A stretch of DNA of 39,898 nucleotides from the NCBI GenBank assembly GCA_013003425.1, contig JABDJB010000093.1, positions 1 through 39,898 on the forward strand, in the 5' to 3' direction. This DNA is from Gammaproteobacteria bacterium (GTDB lineage: Bacteria > Pseudomonadota > Gammaproteobacteria > Steroidobacterales > JABDKV01). Shown in pieces: positions 8,221 through 15,657 of this stretch; the stretch's first letter is position 1; each line of letters starts with the position of its first letter. A program made the translations under genes and the position numbers. The notes under the pieces are model-generated. The model searched no databases. It had not been told where the DNA came from and was given only the letters and a program-made list of their open reading frames with translations.

Positions 8221-9848
8221 CCGCAAAAGCTGATACACCGCGCTGGATGCGCGCTGCCCGGGCGTTGCATGACCGCCGCATGGCCGCGATGCTGCTGCTT
8301 TCTTTCGCCGCCGGGCTGCCCTACGGGGCGGTGCTGGGCACGCTTAACGCCTGGTTCACCACCGGTGGTGTCAGCCCGTCTGCCATCGGCGCGTTTTCTA
8401 TCGTGCTGCTGGTGTATTCGTTCAAATTCCTTTGGGCGCCGTTTTTCCAGCGTGCCTCGTTCCCGCTGCCGCAGCGTCTTGGCCCGCGCCGTGCGTGGTT
8501 GCTGACTTTTCAGCTCGCAATAGCCGTGCTGATGGCGGCGCTGGCGCTGAGCAACCCGGTGGTGAATATTGGCCTGGCGGCGTTGATTGCGCTGGGGATC
8601 GCGATGTTGTCGGCGTCACACGACATTGTGCTCGATGCATGGCGCATCGAGGTCGCACGCAGCGATGAAGATCTCGACCTGATGTCGGCGATCTATCAGT
8701 TCGGTTACCGCGCAACCAGCCTGGTTACCGGTCTGCTGGCGCTGGTGCTGGCGTCGCGGATCGGCTGGCCACTGACCTATTTGCTGCTCACTTCAATGGT
8801 GGTTATCTCCCTGGCCGGCACCCTGATTGCGCCGGAGCCGGAGTTGTCCGGACACGACGACGAGCGTCCGTCATTCGTCACTCGAGTCGCGCAAGTACTG
8901 CGCACACGCGTGACCTGGGGAGTGGCCTTGTGCTGGGCAGTCGCGGCAGTCCTGCTGGTACGGTTCGTTTTCGAAGCGCTCACTACCGAGCCGCCACCGA
9001 GCGGGCGTGATTTTGTGCGTACGCAGGGTCCGTTCATCGTCGCACTGTGTGTGATCATTCCGGCAATAGCTGCGGCCTGGCTGCTGGGACGGCAGCAGCC
9101 GGACGGGGGCTCGCCTGCGCCGCTCACCGACGCGCTGTTTCGCGCCATTCTCGACCCGCTGATGGACCTGGTCTCGCGGTTGCGTTGGGCCGCGCTGCTG
9201 GTCTTGTCGCTGGTGCTCACCTACCGCTTTACCGACCTGGTATGGGGTGCGTTTGCGTATCCGTTCTACCTGGGATCCGAGCACGGCGCCATCGGCCACA
9301 CGATGGACGAGGTTGCTATCGCCTCGAAAACTTTTGGTGCGTTTATGACCTTTGCCGGTGCCGGTCTTGGCGGAGTTGCGCTGGTGTTCGCAGGGCGTAT
9401 GCCATGCCTGGTGTTTGGTGGTTTCGTGGCGGCAATTACCAACCTGCTCTACGCGGACCTGGCCGCCGGGGGTGCGGCGCTCGACGGGTTCCTGGCGCTG
9501 ACGCGGCTCGATTATATGTTTGCCGCTTTCGGCGCTGACGAGCGCATGGCGCGGCTGATGCTGGCGATTGCCGGCGAAAACCTGGCCTCGGGCTTCGCCA
9601 GTGTCGCATCAGTGGCCTACCTGACGTCTATCGTTAACCCGCGATTTGCAGCGGTGCAGTACGCACTGCTGGTATCTCTGACGATGCTGATTGGCACGCT
9701 GGGGCGACCGGCGCTTGGTGAGATGATCGAGACGGACGGTTATCGCGCCATCTTTATCCTGACTGCCTGGCTGGGCATGGTGGCGGTGGTGCTCGCTGCG
9801 TTCGAGTGGTTGCGGCAGAAAAAGAATGCCGGGATTGTCAGGAGTTGA
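8217..9848 (+). CDS. ampG: AmpG-type muropeptide permease, MFS transporter
   Basis: Inner-membrane major facilitator protein that probably imports GlcNAc-anhydroMurNAc peptides for cell-wall recycling. It has about 12-14 hydrophobic segments. The first, MLLLSFAAGLPYGAVLGTLNAW, and SASHDIVLDAWRIE in the fourth helix region are hallmarks of AmpG. It is 543 residues. The TTG at 8217 overlaps the upstream TGA (TTGA), and an ATG at 8247 is an alternative. The last 11 bases overlap the converging gene at 9838-10125. Confidence 0.88.
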   Translation: MTAKADTPRWMRAARALHDRRMAAMLLLSFAAGLPYGAVLGTLNAWFTTGGVSPSAIGAFSIVLLVYSFKFLWAPFFQRASFPLPQRLGPRRAWLLTFQLAIAVLMAALALSNPVVNIGLAALIALGIAMLSASHDIVLDAWRIEVARSDEDLDLMSAIYQFGYRATSLVTGLLALVLASRIGWPLTYLLLTSMVVISLAGTLIAPEPELSGHDDERPSFVTRVAQVLRTRVTWGVALCWAVAAVLLVRFVFEALTTEPPPSGRDFVRTQGPFIVALCVIIPAIAAAWLLGRQQPDGGSPAPLTDALFRAILDPLMDLVSRLRWAALLVLSLVLTYRFTDLVWGAFAYPFYLGSEHGAIGHTMDEVAIASKTFGAFMTFAGAGLGGVALVFAGRMPCLVFGGFVAAITNLLYADLAAGGAALDGFLALTRLDYMFAAFGADERMARLMLAIAGENLASGFASVASVAYLTSIVNPRFAAVQYALLVSLTMLIGTLGRPALGEMIETDGYRAIFILTAWLGMVAVVLAAFEWLRQKKNAGIVRS

Positions 9849-10125
9849 GCAGGTCTTCGAGCGGGTTGCCGAAACGCTCGGCGCCATCTTCGCGATCGAC
9901 GCCGTAGTCTTCGCGCTCCATATCGAACGACCCGGACCAGTCTTCCGGTGGCTCTACCTGGGTCAGGAACATCTCGCGCCAGGCTTCCATCTCGTACTCT
10001 TCCACGGTGCCATCGTAGTGCTGCACCTCGATGGTTGCGTCGTCCTCGTCGTACGCGACAACCTCGAACAAGTTTCCGCCTGGTCGCTTGTACCAGTCAC
10101 CAACAACAGGATTGATCTGTTTCAT
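9838..10125 (-). CDS. Small acidic conserved protein, DUF6763-like
   Basis: A 95-residue very acidic cytoplasmic protein starting MKQINPVVGDWYKRPGGNLFEVVAYDEDD. The N-terminal half looks like a small beta-barrel (Tudor/SH3-like) that ends in YDGTVEEYEMEAW. The tail carries PPEDWSGSFDMEREDYGVD. I recall a conserved gammaproteobacterial family of this kind (DUF6763) but cannot verify it here. No function is known. The ATG at 10125 is preferred over one 17 codons upstream because the family-like sequence starts here. Confidence 0.8.
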   Translation of the reverse strand: MKQINPVVGDWYKRPGGNLFEVVAYDEDDATIEVQHYDGTVEEYEMEAWREMFLTQVEPPEDWSGSFDMEREDYGVDREDGAERFGNPLEDLLNS

Positions 10126-10285
10126 TGTTGTACCTACCCCGGTATCAGATCCGCTGTTATCATGGCGTCGCCGCACGCTCCGTGTGCATTGCCAACGCTC
10201 ACTCCAACTTTAACTCAATCGACCCCGTCTGCAACCGCGTAGCCAGCCGAACCTGAACTGCGTTTAATGTTTGTTGCATAGCACT

Positions 10286-10912
10286 ATGATTGAACAGCTC
10301 ATTAAACAGTTTGTTGTCCTGTTCGTCGTCATCGAGCCCATCTCGCTGGTGCCGATGTTCGGCGCATTGACGCGCGGTGGCAGCGTGCGTTACCGGCGCA
10401 AGATGGCGCTCAAGGCATCAGCACTGTCGGCACTGATTCTTGTTGCCTTCGCCCTGGCCGGAGACTACCTGCTGGACGCACTGGGAATCAGTGTCGAGGC
10501 ATTCAAGATCGGCGGTGGCCTGTTGTTGTTCCTGATTGCTGTCGACATGGTATTTGCGCGGGACTCCGGGTTACGTTCGACCACGGTGCGCGAACAGGAA
10601 GAAGCGCGTTATCGCGAAGATATTTCCGTGTTTCCACTGGCATTTCCGCTGATTGCCGGCCCCGGCGCGCTGGCTACTGTGCTGCTGATGGTCGGCGACG
10701 CGCGCAACGACTTCACGGCATACATCGGCATAATGGCGATGTTGCTGCTGGTGATCCTGATCGTGTTGGTGTTGTTGCTGACCACGCCCTGGGTCATGCG
10801 CGTCATCGGGCGCAGCGGCGCCGACGTTATAAGCCGGCTGTTGGGTGTGGTACTTGCGGCGCTGGCCGTGCAGTACGTAACCGACGGAATTCGAGGGACT
10901 TTCAGCCTCTAG
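10286..10912 (+). CDS. MarC family integral membrane protein
   Basis: A 208-residue, six-helix membrane protein of the MarC/UPF0056 family (role unproven; not needed for multiple-antibiotic resistance in E. coli). Visible family motifs are FVVIEPISLVPMF in the first helix, KIGGGLLLFLIAVDMV and FPLAFPLIAGPGALATVLL in the central repeat, and the C-terminal GVVLAALAVQYVTDG. The ATG at 10286 is preferred to an in-frame TTG 15 bases upstream. It shares a CTAG with the opposing trmB gene: both stop codons lie in 10909-10912. Confidence 0.92.
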   Translation: MIEQLIKQFVVLFVVIEPISLVPMFGALTRGGSVRYRRKMALKASALSALILVAFALAGDYLLDALGISVEAFKIGGGLLLFLIAVDMVFARDSGLRSTTVREQEEARYREDISVFPLAFPLIAGPGALATVLLMVGDARNDFTAYIGIMAMLLLVILIVLVLLLTTPWVMRVIGRSGADVISRLLGVVLAALAVQYVTDGIRGTFSL

Positions 10913-11595
10913 TCGCAGCGTCGGCGAGCGACGAAATCCCACACTCCATGGCCGAGTTTGCGGCCACGTCGTTCGAACTTTGTCTCGTGGCGGCCGGTCT
11001 CTGTGGCCTGCAGCAGGTCGAGATGGCCTGCGTCGGTCAGGCACTGTTCGATATGTTCGGCGTATTCCTTCCAGTCGGTCGCAATGTGCAGTTGCCCGCC
11101 CGGACGCAATACTTTTGCTACCAGCCGCAGGAATTGTGGCTGGATCAGGCGCCGTTTGTGGTGACGCTTTTTCGGCCACGGGTCGGGAAAGAAGATATTG
11201 ATTGCGTCAACCGCGTGCGGTGCGATGTGATCTCGCAGCACCTCGGCCGCATCGTGATTGACTACGCGTACGTTGCCAGGCTCGAGCAGTTCGAGCTGTC
11301 GCAACAGGCGGCCGATGCCCGGTGTGTGCACTTCAATGCCGAGAAAGTTTTGTTCAGGATGCGTTTGTGCGTCGGCAATCAGTGTCTCGCCGTTGCCAAA
11401 GCCGACTTCAATGACCAGTGGCGCCTTGCGACCAAAGATTGCATCAAAATTCGGCTGTGGCCCCGCAAGATCTACGCCATACAGTGGCCACAGTTCGTCG
11501 AGGGCGCGCCGTTGCGCAGGGGTCAGCCTGCCGGCGCGTAGCACGTAGCTGCGGACAGTGCGTTTGCGATCGGGTGCGGCGCCCTCGTGGCTCAG
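10909..11595 (-). CDS. trmB: tRNA (guanine-N7)-methyltransferase, probable CTG start
   Basis: SAM-dependent methyltransferase that forms m7G46 in tRNA. Motifs are [12 protein letters not shown] (SAM site), [17 protein letters not shown] and the C-terminal [17 protein letters not shown]. The first ATG/GTG/TTG in frame is a GTG at 11544, but that cuts off the conserved N-terminal stretch [17 protein letters not shown] (E. coli has a similar IRSFVRRQGRLT). Extending in frame reaches CTG at 11595, which overlaps the thiG stop (CTGA) and restores the full 228-residue protein. The start is therefore probably a rare CTG coupled to thiG translation. The enzyme call is firm; the start is an inference. 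Confidence 0.9.
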   Translation of the reverse strand: MSHEGAAPDRKRTVRSYVLRAGRLTPAQRRALDELWPLYGVDLAGPQPNFDAIFGRKAPLVIEVGFGNGETLIADAQTHPEQNFLGIEVHTPGIGRLLRQLELLEPGNVRVVNHDAAEVLRDHIAPHAVDAINIFFPDPWPKKRHHKRRLIQPQFLRLVAKVLRPGGQLHIATDWKEYAEHIEQCLTDAGHLDLLQATETGRHETKFERRGRKLGHGVWDFVARRRCD

Positions 11596-12410
11596 AAAAA
11601 CGTACCGTCTACGGGCGACGAGGCCGATGCATAGCGTTTGCGGGGGATGCGACCGGCAAGAAAAGCCTCGCGTCCGGCCTCTACAGCTTTGCGCATCGCG
11701 CTGGCCATCAGCACCGGGTCACGCGCTCCGGCAATTGCGGTATTCATCAGTACGCCATCACAACCCAGTTCCATTGCAATCGAGGCGTCCGATGCCGTGC
11801 CGACGCCGGCATCGACAAGGATGGGCACCGAGGCATTTTCGACTATGGTCAGAATATTGTAGGGGTTGCGTATCCCCAGGCCTGAGCCGATCGGCGCGGC
11901 CAGCGGCATCACCGCAACGCAGCCCATTTCCTCGAGGCGTTTGGCAATGATCGGATCGTCGTTGGTGTAGACCATGACCTCGAAGTTGTCATCGATGAGC
12001 GTTTTTGCAGCATCGAGCGTTGCCGGTATATCCGGGAACAGCGTCTTTTCGTCGCCCAGGACTTCGAGTTTTACCAGGCTGTGTCCATCGAGGAGCTCGC
12101 GCGCGAGGCGACAGGTGCGTACCGCATCGTCTGCCGTGTAACAGCCAGCTGTGTTTGGCAGCAACGTGTATTCATCGGGGCTGATGACATCCAGCAGGTT
12201 TGCTTCGCCCGGTTCCTGCCCGATGTTGGTGCGGCGGATTGCTACCGTCACGATTTGTGCGCCACTGGCCTCGATAGCTGCACGGGTTTGTGCCATATCG
12301 CGATACTTGCCGGTACCAACCAGCAGCCGCGAACTGAATGTTCTGCCCGCAAAGCCCAGCGGGTCGTCGTTATGCCCGGCTGTGCCCAGCCGCGCTGCAG
12401 TAGTGCTCAT
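11592..12410 (-). CDS. thiG: Thiazole synthase
   Basis: Builds the thiazole phosphate ring of thiamine from deoxyxylulose phosphate, dehydroglycine and ThiS-thiocarboxylate. The 272-residue frame carries [11 protein letters not shown], the Schiff-base lysine in [21 protein letters not shown] and [11 protein letters not shown]. It lies 21 bases downstream of thiS and overlaps trmB, the thiS-thiG-trmB order also seen in Pseudomonas. Confidence 0.97.
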   Translation of the reverse strand: MSTTAARLGTAGHNDDPLGFAGRTFSSRLLVGTGKYRDMAQTRAAIEASGAQIVTVAIRRTNIGQEPGEANLLDVISPDEYTLLPNTAGCYTADDAVRTCRLARELLDGHSLVKLEVLGDEKTLFPDIPATLDAAKTLIDDNFEVMVYTNDDPIIAKRLEEMGCVAVMPLAAPIGSGLGIRNPYNILTIVENASVPILVDAGVGTASDASIAMELGCDGVLMNTAIAGARDPVLMASAMRKAVEAGREAFLAGRIPRKRYASASSPVDGTFF

Positions 12411-12431
12411 TATTGGAATCTCCAGCTGGAA

Positions 12432-12644
12432 TCAGCCGCCGCCGACGGCGCGTACTATCTCGATCTTGTCCCCTCGTGCAATTTGCCTCTCTGGCAGCAT
12501 GCTGCGAGGCACGATGTGTCCATTAATTTCTACCGCGATACGCTGGTCCGCACACCCCAGCAGGTGCACCAGTTTATCGGCGGTGATTGCTTCGTCGAGG
12601 GTCTTGTGGCGGCCGTTGACAGTTACATCGATGCTTGTCGTCAT
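12432..12644 (-). CDS. thiS: Sulfur carrier protein ThiS
   Basis: Ubiquitin-like sulfur carrier for thiazole formation. 70 residues, ending in Gly-Gly(-Gly), the C-terminus that becomes the thiocarboxylate. The core VAVEINGHIVPRSMLPERQIARGDKIEIVRAVGGG (read in parts) is typical. First gene of the thiS-thiG-trmB transcript. No TPP riboswitch was convincing upstream. Confidence 0.94.
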   Translation of the reverse strand: MTTSIDVTVNGRHKTLDEAITADKLVHLLGCADQRIAVEINGHIVPRSMLPERQIARGDKIEIVRAVGGG

Positions 12645-12873
12645 CCCGCAATTGTAACGCCCGCGCGCCGGGTGCGGGACCTTTCCGCAGCATGCCGCCC
12701 CGGATCAGGCCCTTGCGCACCGCCATATGGCCCGCCATGCGGCAGTTGCGCATTGATAAGTGCAGGTGAGATTGGCACGTTCAGGCGAAAAGTGTGCACG
12801 GGTGCGGGAGCTGGGAGAATCCCTAACGTTCGGATGCCTTTTGTGCACCGCTCCAATCGTGGTGGCTTGGTTG

Positions 12874-12901
12874 TTGCGCATTCAGGTCAGTTAGCTAGAA
12901 T
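12874..12901 (+). promoter_or_regulatory. Probable promoter of the tRNA-Gly gene
   Basis: TTGCGC (12874-12879) and TAGAAT (12896-12901) are separated by 16 bases and end 11 bases before the tRNA, a position typical of stable-RNA promoters. Confidence 0.55.
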
Positions 12902-12912
12902 CTGTCGGGAGT

Positions 12913-12987
12913 GCGGGTGTCGTATAACGGTTATTACCTTGGCTTCCCAAGCCAAAGATGACGGTTCGATTCCGTTCACCCGCTCCA
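12913..12987 (+). tRNA. tRNA-Gly (anticodon CCC)
   Basis: Cloverleaf folded by eye: a perfect 7-bp acceptor stem GCGGGTG / CACCCGC; an anticodon stem TTGGC / GCCAA enclosing the 7-base loop TTCCCAA, giving anticodon CCC; a T-arm GACGG / CCGTT with the loop TTCGATT; discriminator T and an encoded CCA at 12985-12987. The D-arm is of the short glycine type. Its last 32 bases are repeated at 14089-14120. Confidence 0.93.
12956..12987 (+). repeat. Direct repeat, left copy (tRNA-Gly 3' end; att-like)
   Basis: The 32-base stretch from AGATGACGG to GCTCCA at the 3' end of the tRNA gene. An identical copy lies at 14089-14120, the usual signature of integration at a tRNA 3' end. Confidence 0.85.
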
Positions 12988-13057
12988 GGATACCCGACAG
13001 ACTTGAGCTGGTTTCGTCGTTCGAGCTGGCGAATGCGAACCAACGGCGGGAACAAGG

Positions 13058-13136
13058 GGTCAAGTCTACGCGTTACGGATTTTGGTTAAGCAGCGCTTCG
13101 CGCCTGTCGAAAAACTTGTAATGCGTAGACTTGACC
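13058..13136. repeat. Long inverted repeat, MITE/REP-like
   Basis: 19-base arms (left 13058-13076, starting GGTCAAGTCTACGCG; right 13118-13136) pair at 18 of 19 positions, the exception being a G-T wobble. They enclose a 41-base centre that contains a further short hairpin around GCGCTTCGCGC. Two more G precede the left arm (GGGGTCA). The layout resembles non-autonomous elements moved by REP-associated tyrosine transposases; no transposase is nearby. It lies between the tRNA repeat and the 3' end of the gene at 13146. Confidence 0.8.
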
Positions 13137-13145
13137 GTCTTTTCT

Positions 13146-13862
13146 CTATTCGATACCCACTTCGGGCGGCGCGCCAAGCTCGTTCAACAACCCGGCAGTA
13201 CTTTCACTCACATCCCGCAATTGGATCCGGGCAACAGACCCGGTCACTATTGTACGCTTCAACAGATAAACCGAGTCGTTCCTCGACTTAAGCCGTGCCA
13301 TCACGGTTTCCGCCGGCGCGTCAGATTGTTTTGTTGTCATGTATCGGCGAAAGCTCTCCACCGGCATAACATCCCAGGCGAGGGCGCGAAGCGCGCGCAC
13401 GGCCGGCACAAAGTTTTCATCGATGGTCTTGAAGCTGTTCGCCCGATCGAGGTAATGCGTCACGATGGCCGATCGGGTGGATGGATCGGGTATCAAACGC
13501 AGCGCGCCGGTCATCTGCAGTTCTTCCCAGACGGCAGGTTGGCGCGTGATGGACTCGCCAACAAGCGATGCGATCAGCAGGCCACCCGGATCATCATGTT
13601 GCTCTTCGTCGGATTCAAGCAGCCGCAAAAGATGGGACGCTGAGTCGATCAACCTTCCGATCCTGTCATTACTCTCTGACATGGAGGCGATATCTTCCTG
13701 CAGCTCGTTGACCAGATCGTTCAGGTATACGTCGGCCACGGCGTTATCGGCGCGACGCCCGGCATACGAATCAATCGCCAGTGCCATCAGGATGCCGATG
13801 ACGATCAGGGCCAGCTCGCCCAGGGCGACTCGCCAGTTAATTTTTTCTGCTGATATGCGCAT
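13146..13862 (-). CDS. Membrane-anchored hypothetical protein, DUF6090-like
   Basis: A 238-residue protein of unknown function. After MRISAEKINWRVALGE comes one transmembrane helix (about residues 17-33, LALIVIGILMALAIDSY). The rest is largely helical and probably periplasmic, including VYLNDLVNELQEDIASM and SHLLRLLESDEE. The pattern of a short cytoplasmic start, a single helix ending in an Asp, and a helical domain with an E-L-x-x-D-I motif is like DUF6090 proteins, recalled from memory. It is the only convincing gene between the two copies of the tRNA 3' end, so it is the cargo of the putative insertion. There is no integrase signature. Confidence 0.7.
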   Translation of the reverse strand: MRISAEKINWRVALGELALIVIGILMALAIDSYAGRRADNAVADVYLNDLVNELQEDIASMSESNDRIGRLIDSASHLLRLLESDEEQHDDPGGLLIASLVGESITRQPAVWEELQMTGALRLIPDPSTRSAIVTHYLDRANSFKTIDENFVPAVRALRALAWDVMPVESFRRYMTTKQSDAPAETVMARLKSRNDSVYLLKRTIVTGSVARIQLRDVSESTAGLLNELGAPPEVGIE

Positions 13863-14211
13863 GTTTTGTCGGACTATAGACCACTATCAAGTCGCTGTGT
13901 CCTTAATTTGTTTTTTGCGTCATCTGGTGTGGTGTGAGCGCCGTCCGGGCGCAAAGATTCGCGGCAGGATGCCGTTCCGAAAAATGGGGAAAATAGTGTG
14001 GTGCACAATAGGGTGACAGATAAATGCGCAGATTCTGCCGATGGGTGGGTGGGGCAATCGAATTTTCGTTTTCCGCTTTTCAAGCTGGAGATGACGGTTC
14101 GATTCCGTTCACCCGCTCCACTCCTGTCCCGGCTGGCTGTTTCCATTCAGCGTACTCGCCCACTATCGGATTCGAGCAAGCAAATCCAGTGCGGCGGCGC
14201 GCGGAATGGCT
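13863..14211. other. Gene-free stretch holding a tRNA-Gly 3' fragment
   Basis: About 350 bases between the hypothetical gene and the MBOAT gene. The only recognisable content is the right-hand copy of the tRNA-Gly 3' end (14089-14120) and weaker similarity extending left to the anticodon-loop region (CTT..CAAGC at about 14077-14085). Short reading frames here overlap the tRNA remnant and look spurious. Confidence 0.6.
14089..14120 (+). repeat. Direct repeat, right copy (detached tRNA-Gly 3' end; att-like)
   Basis: 32 bases identical to the 3' end of the tRNA-Gly gene including CCA, but with no 5' half of a tRNA in front. It marks the far boundary of a roughly 1.13 kb segment, as expected for attL/attR after integration at the tRNA. 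Confidence 0.85.
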
Positions 14212-15657
14212 TTAGAACTGAAAATAGATAAAAGGCGTTTCCCGGCCCAGGCTGGCGATGCACATCAGGAGCAACATGCCGTAAAGAAAGCCGGTTTTTA
14301 CGCCTATGTTTCGCGCCAGTTCGTGAGAATTCCTGGCAAAGAATGCGATACCAAGCCCGGCAAGCAGAAAGGGAAAAACTTCGACGCCACCGCCTATGTC
14401 GACAATATTTGGCAGCGATCCAAACGTCGCTGATTGAATGGTGTAGGCAAAGAGCGGCTCAGACCCGTTCAATCCCAGCATTCCAGCGTATATCTCGCGC
14501 GCACGTGCGAACGAAGGTGCGCGGAAAAGCACCCAGCCGACATGTACACACAGGAAAGTAATCAGTACTGCTACCGTCGTCGGCAGGCGAAGATTCGAGA
14601 TAGTGCGCCAGGTCGTATTTATCGCCAGCAGCAAGCCATGAAACAAACCCCAGACCACAAATGTCCAGGCAGCCCCGTGCCAAAGCCCGCCGAGAAACAT
14701 GGTAATGAACAGGTTTCTTGCTGTCTTTTTCAGGCCGCCGCGGGAACCGCCCAGTGGAATGAACAGGTAATCGCGAAGGAAGTGGGACAGGGTGATATGC
14801 CAACGATTCCAGAACTCGGAGATGCTTTTTGATTTGTAAGGCGAGAGAAAGTTGAGCGGGAAGCGAAAGCCGATCATCAGTCCGAGCCCGACCGCCATAT
14901 CACTGTAGCCAGAGAAGTCGAAATACAGCTGCACCGAATATGCCAGCGTCCCCAGCCAGGCGGCACCAAACTGCACCACGCCGGTTCCGTCAAAGAGCCT
15001 GTCGGCCAGTGGCGCAACCTGGTCGGCAATGAGGAGTTTCTTCGACATTCCAATAATGAACAGTATCGCGCCATTGCTGAATTCAATGGCGTTTCGGCCG
15101 TGAACCTGCAGACGGCGAATCTGCTCCGCCATCATTCCGTATCGAACAATCGGGCCGGCTATCAACTGTGGAAAAAGGGAGACGTAAGCAGCGAAATGCA
15201 GGAAGTCCGGGGCCGGTTCTGCGTCACCGCGATAGATGTCCAGGGAATAGCTGATGCTCTGGAAGGTATAAAAAGAAATGCCGAGAGGCAGAATAATGTG
15301 AAGCAGTGGCGCGTCAATGGACACGCCGAACGCTGCAAAAGACGCGGCGAACGACTGGACAAAAAAATCGTAGTACTTGAAAAACCCTAGAAAACTGAGA
15401 TTAACAACCAGTGAGCATGCCAGGAACAGACGTTTTCGACTGACGGCTGTTGCGCGATGTATGGCGGCGCCGCAAAAGAAATCTACCACGGTAGATGCCG
15501 CCAGCAGAGTAACAAACCGGTAATCCCACCAGGCGTAGAACACGTAGCTGGCCAGCGTCAGAAAAAGCAGCCGGAACCGGAATGAAAGGCGTGACAGCCA
15601 GACCAGCAGCACCAGCGGCAGGAAGCAGAACAGGAATATGTAGCTCGGGAAGATCAC
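14212..15657 (-). CDS. MBOAT O-acyltransferase, AlgI/DltB-like
   Basis: Polytopic membrane enzyme that probably passes acyl groups (often acetyl) from the cytoplasm to an extracytoplasmic glycan or other acceptor. MBOAT hallmarks are present: SLFPQLIAGPIVRY, YFDFSGYSDMAVGLG, EFWNRWHITLSHFLRDYLFIPLGG (in parts) and the catalytic His in LGGLWHGAAWTF. I choose the GTG at 15657: it gives the family-typical start MIFPSYIFLFCFLPL, overlaps the upstream stop as GTGA, and has GTGGAA about 10 bases upstream. A GTG at 15672 is the alternative. About 481 residues. Confidence 0.9.
   Translation of the reverse strand: MIFPSYIFLFCFLPLVLLVWLSRLSFRFRLLFLTLASYVFYAWWDYRFVTLLAASTVVDFFCGAAIHRATAVSRKRLFLACSLVVNLSFLGFFKYYDFFVQSFAASFAAFGVSIDAPLLHIILPLGISFYTFQSISYSLDIYRGDAEPAPDFLHFAAYVSLFPQLIAGPIVRYGMMAEQIRRLQVHGRNAIEFSNGAILFIIGMSKKLLIADQVAPLADRLFDGTGVVQFGAAWLGTLAYSVQLYFDFSGYSDMAVGLGLMIGFRFPLNFLSPYKSKSISEFWNRWHITLSHFLRDYLFIPLGGSRGGLKKTARNLFITMFLGGLWHGAAWTFVVWGLFHGLLLAINTTWRTISNLRLPTTVAVLITFLCVHVGWVLFRAPSFARAREIYAGMLGLNGSEPLFAYTIQSATFGSLPNIVDIGGGVEVFPFLLAGLGIAFFARNSHELARNIGVKTGFLYGMLLLMCIASLGRETPFIYFQF

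Noticed and set aside
12661-12760. Possible TPP riboswitch upstream of thiS on the minus strand
   Set aside because: A CCTGATCCGG stretch followed by GCATGCTGCGGAAAGG resembles the 3' half of the TPP motif, but the obligatory CTGAGA element and the matching stems are missing upstream.
12641-12856. 71-residue minus-strand frame upstream of thiS
   Set aside because: Low-complexity Pro/Arg/Gly composition, overlaps thiS by a few bases in another frame, no family likeness; treated as leader DNA.
12081-13121. 346-codon plus-strand frame across thiG, thiS and the tRNA
   Set aside because: It lies antisense to thiG and thiS and reads through the tRNA gene, with Cys/Arg-rich shadow-like composition.
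13874-14146. 90-residue minus-strand reading frame
   Set aside because: It runs across the tRNA 3' remnant, has no ribosome-binding site and no recognisable protein features; a chance frame.
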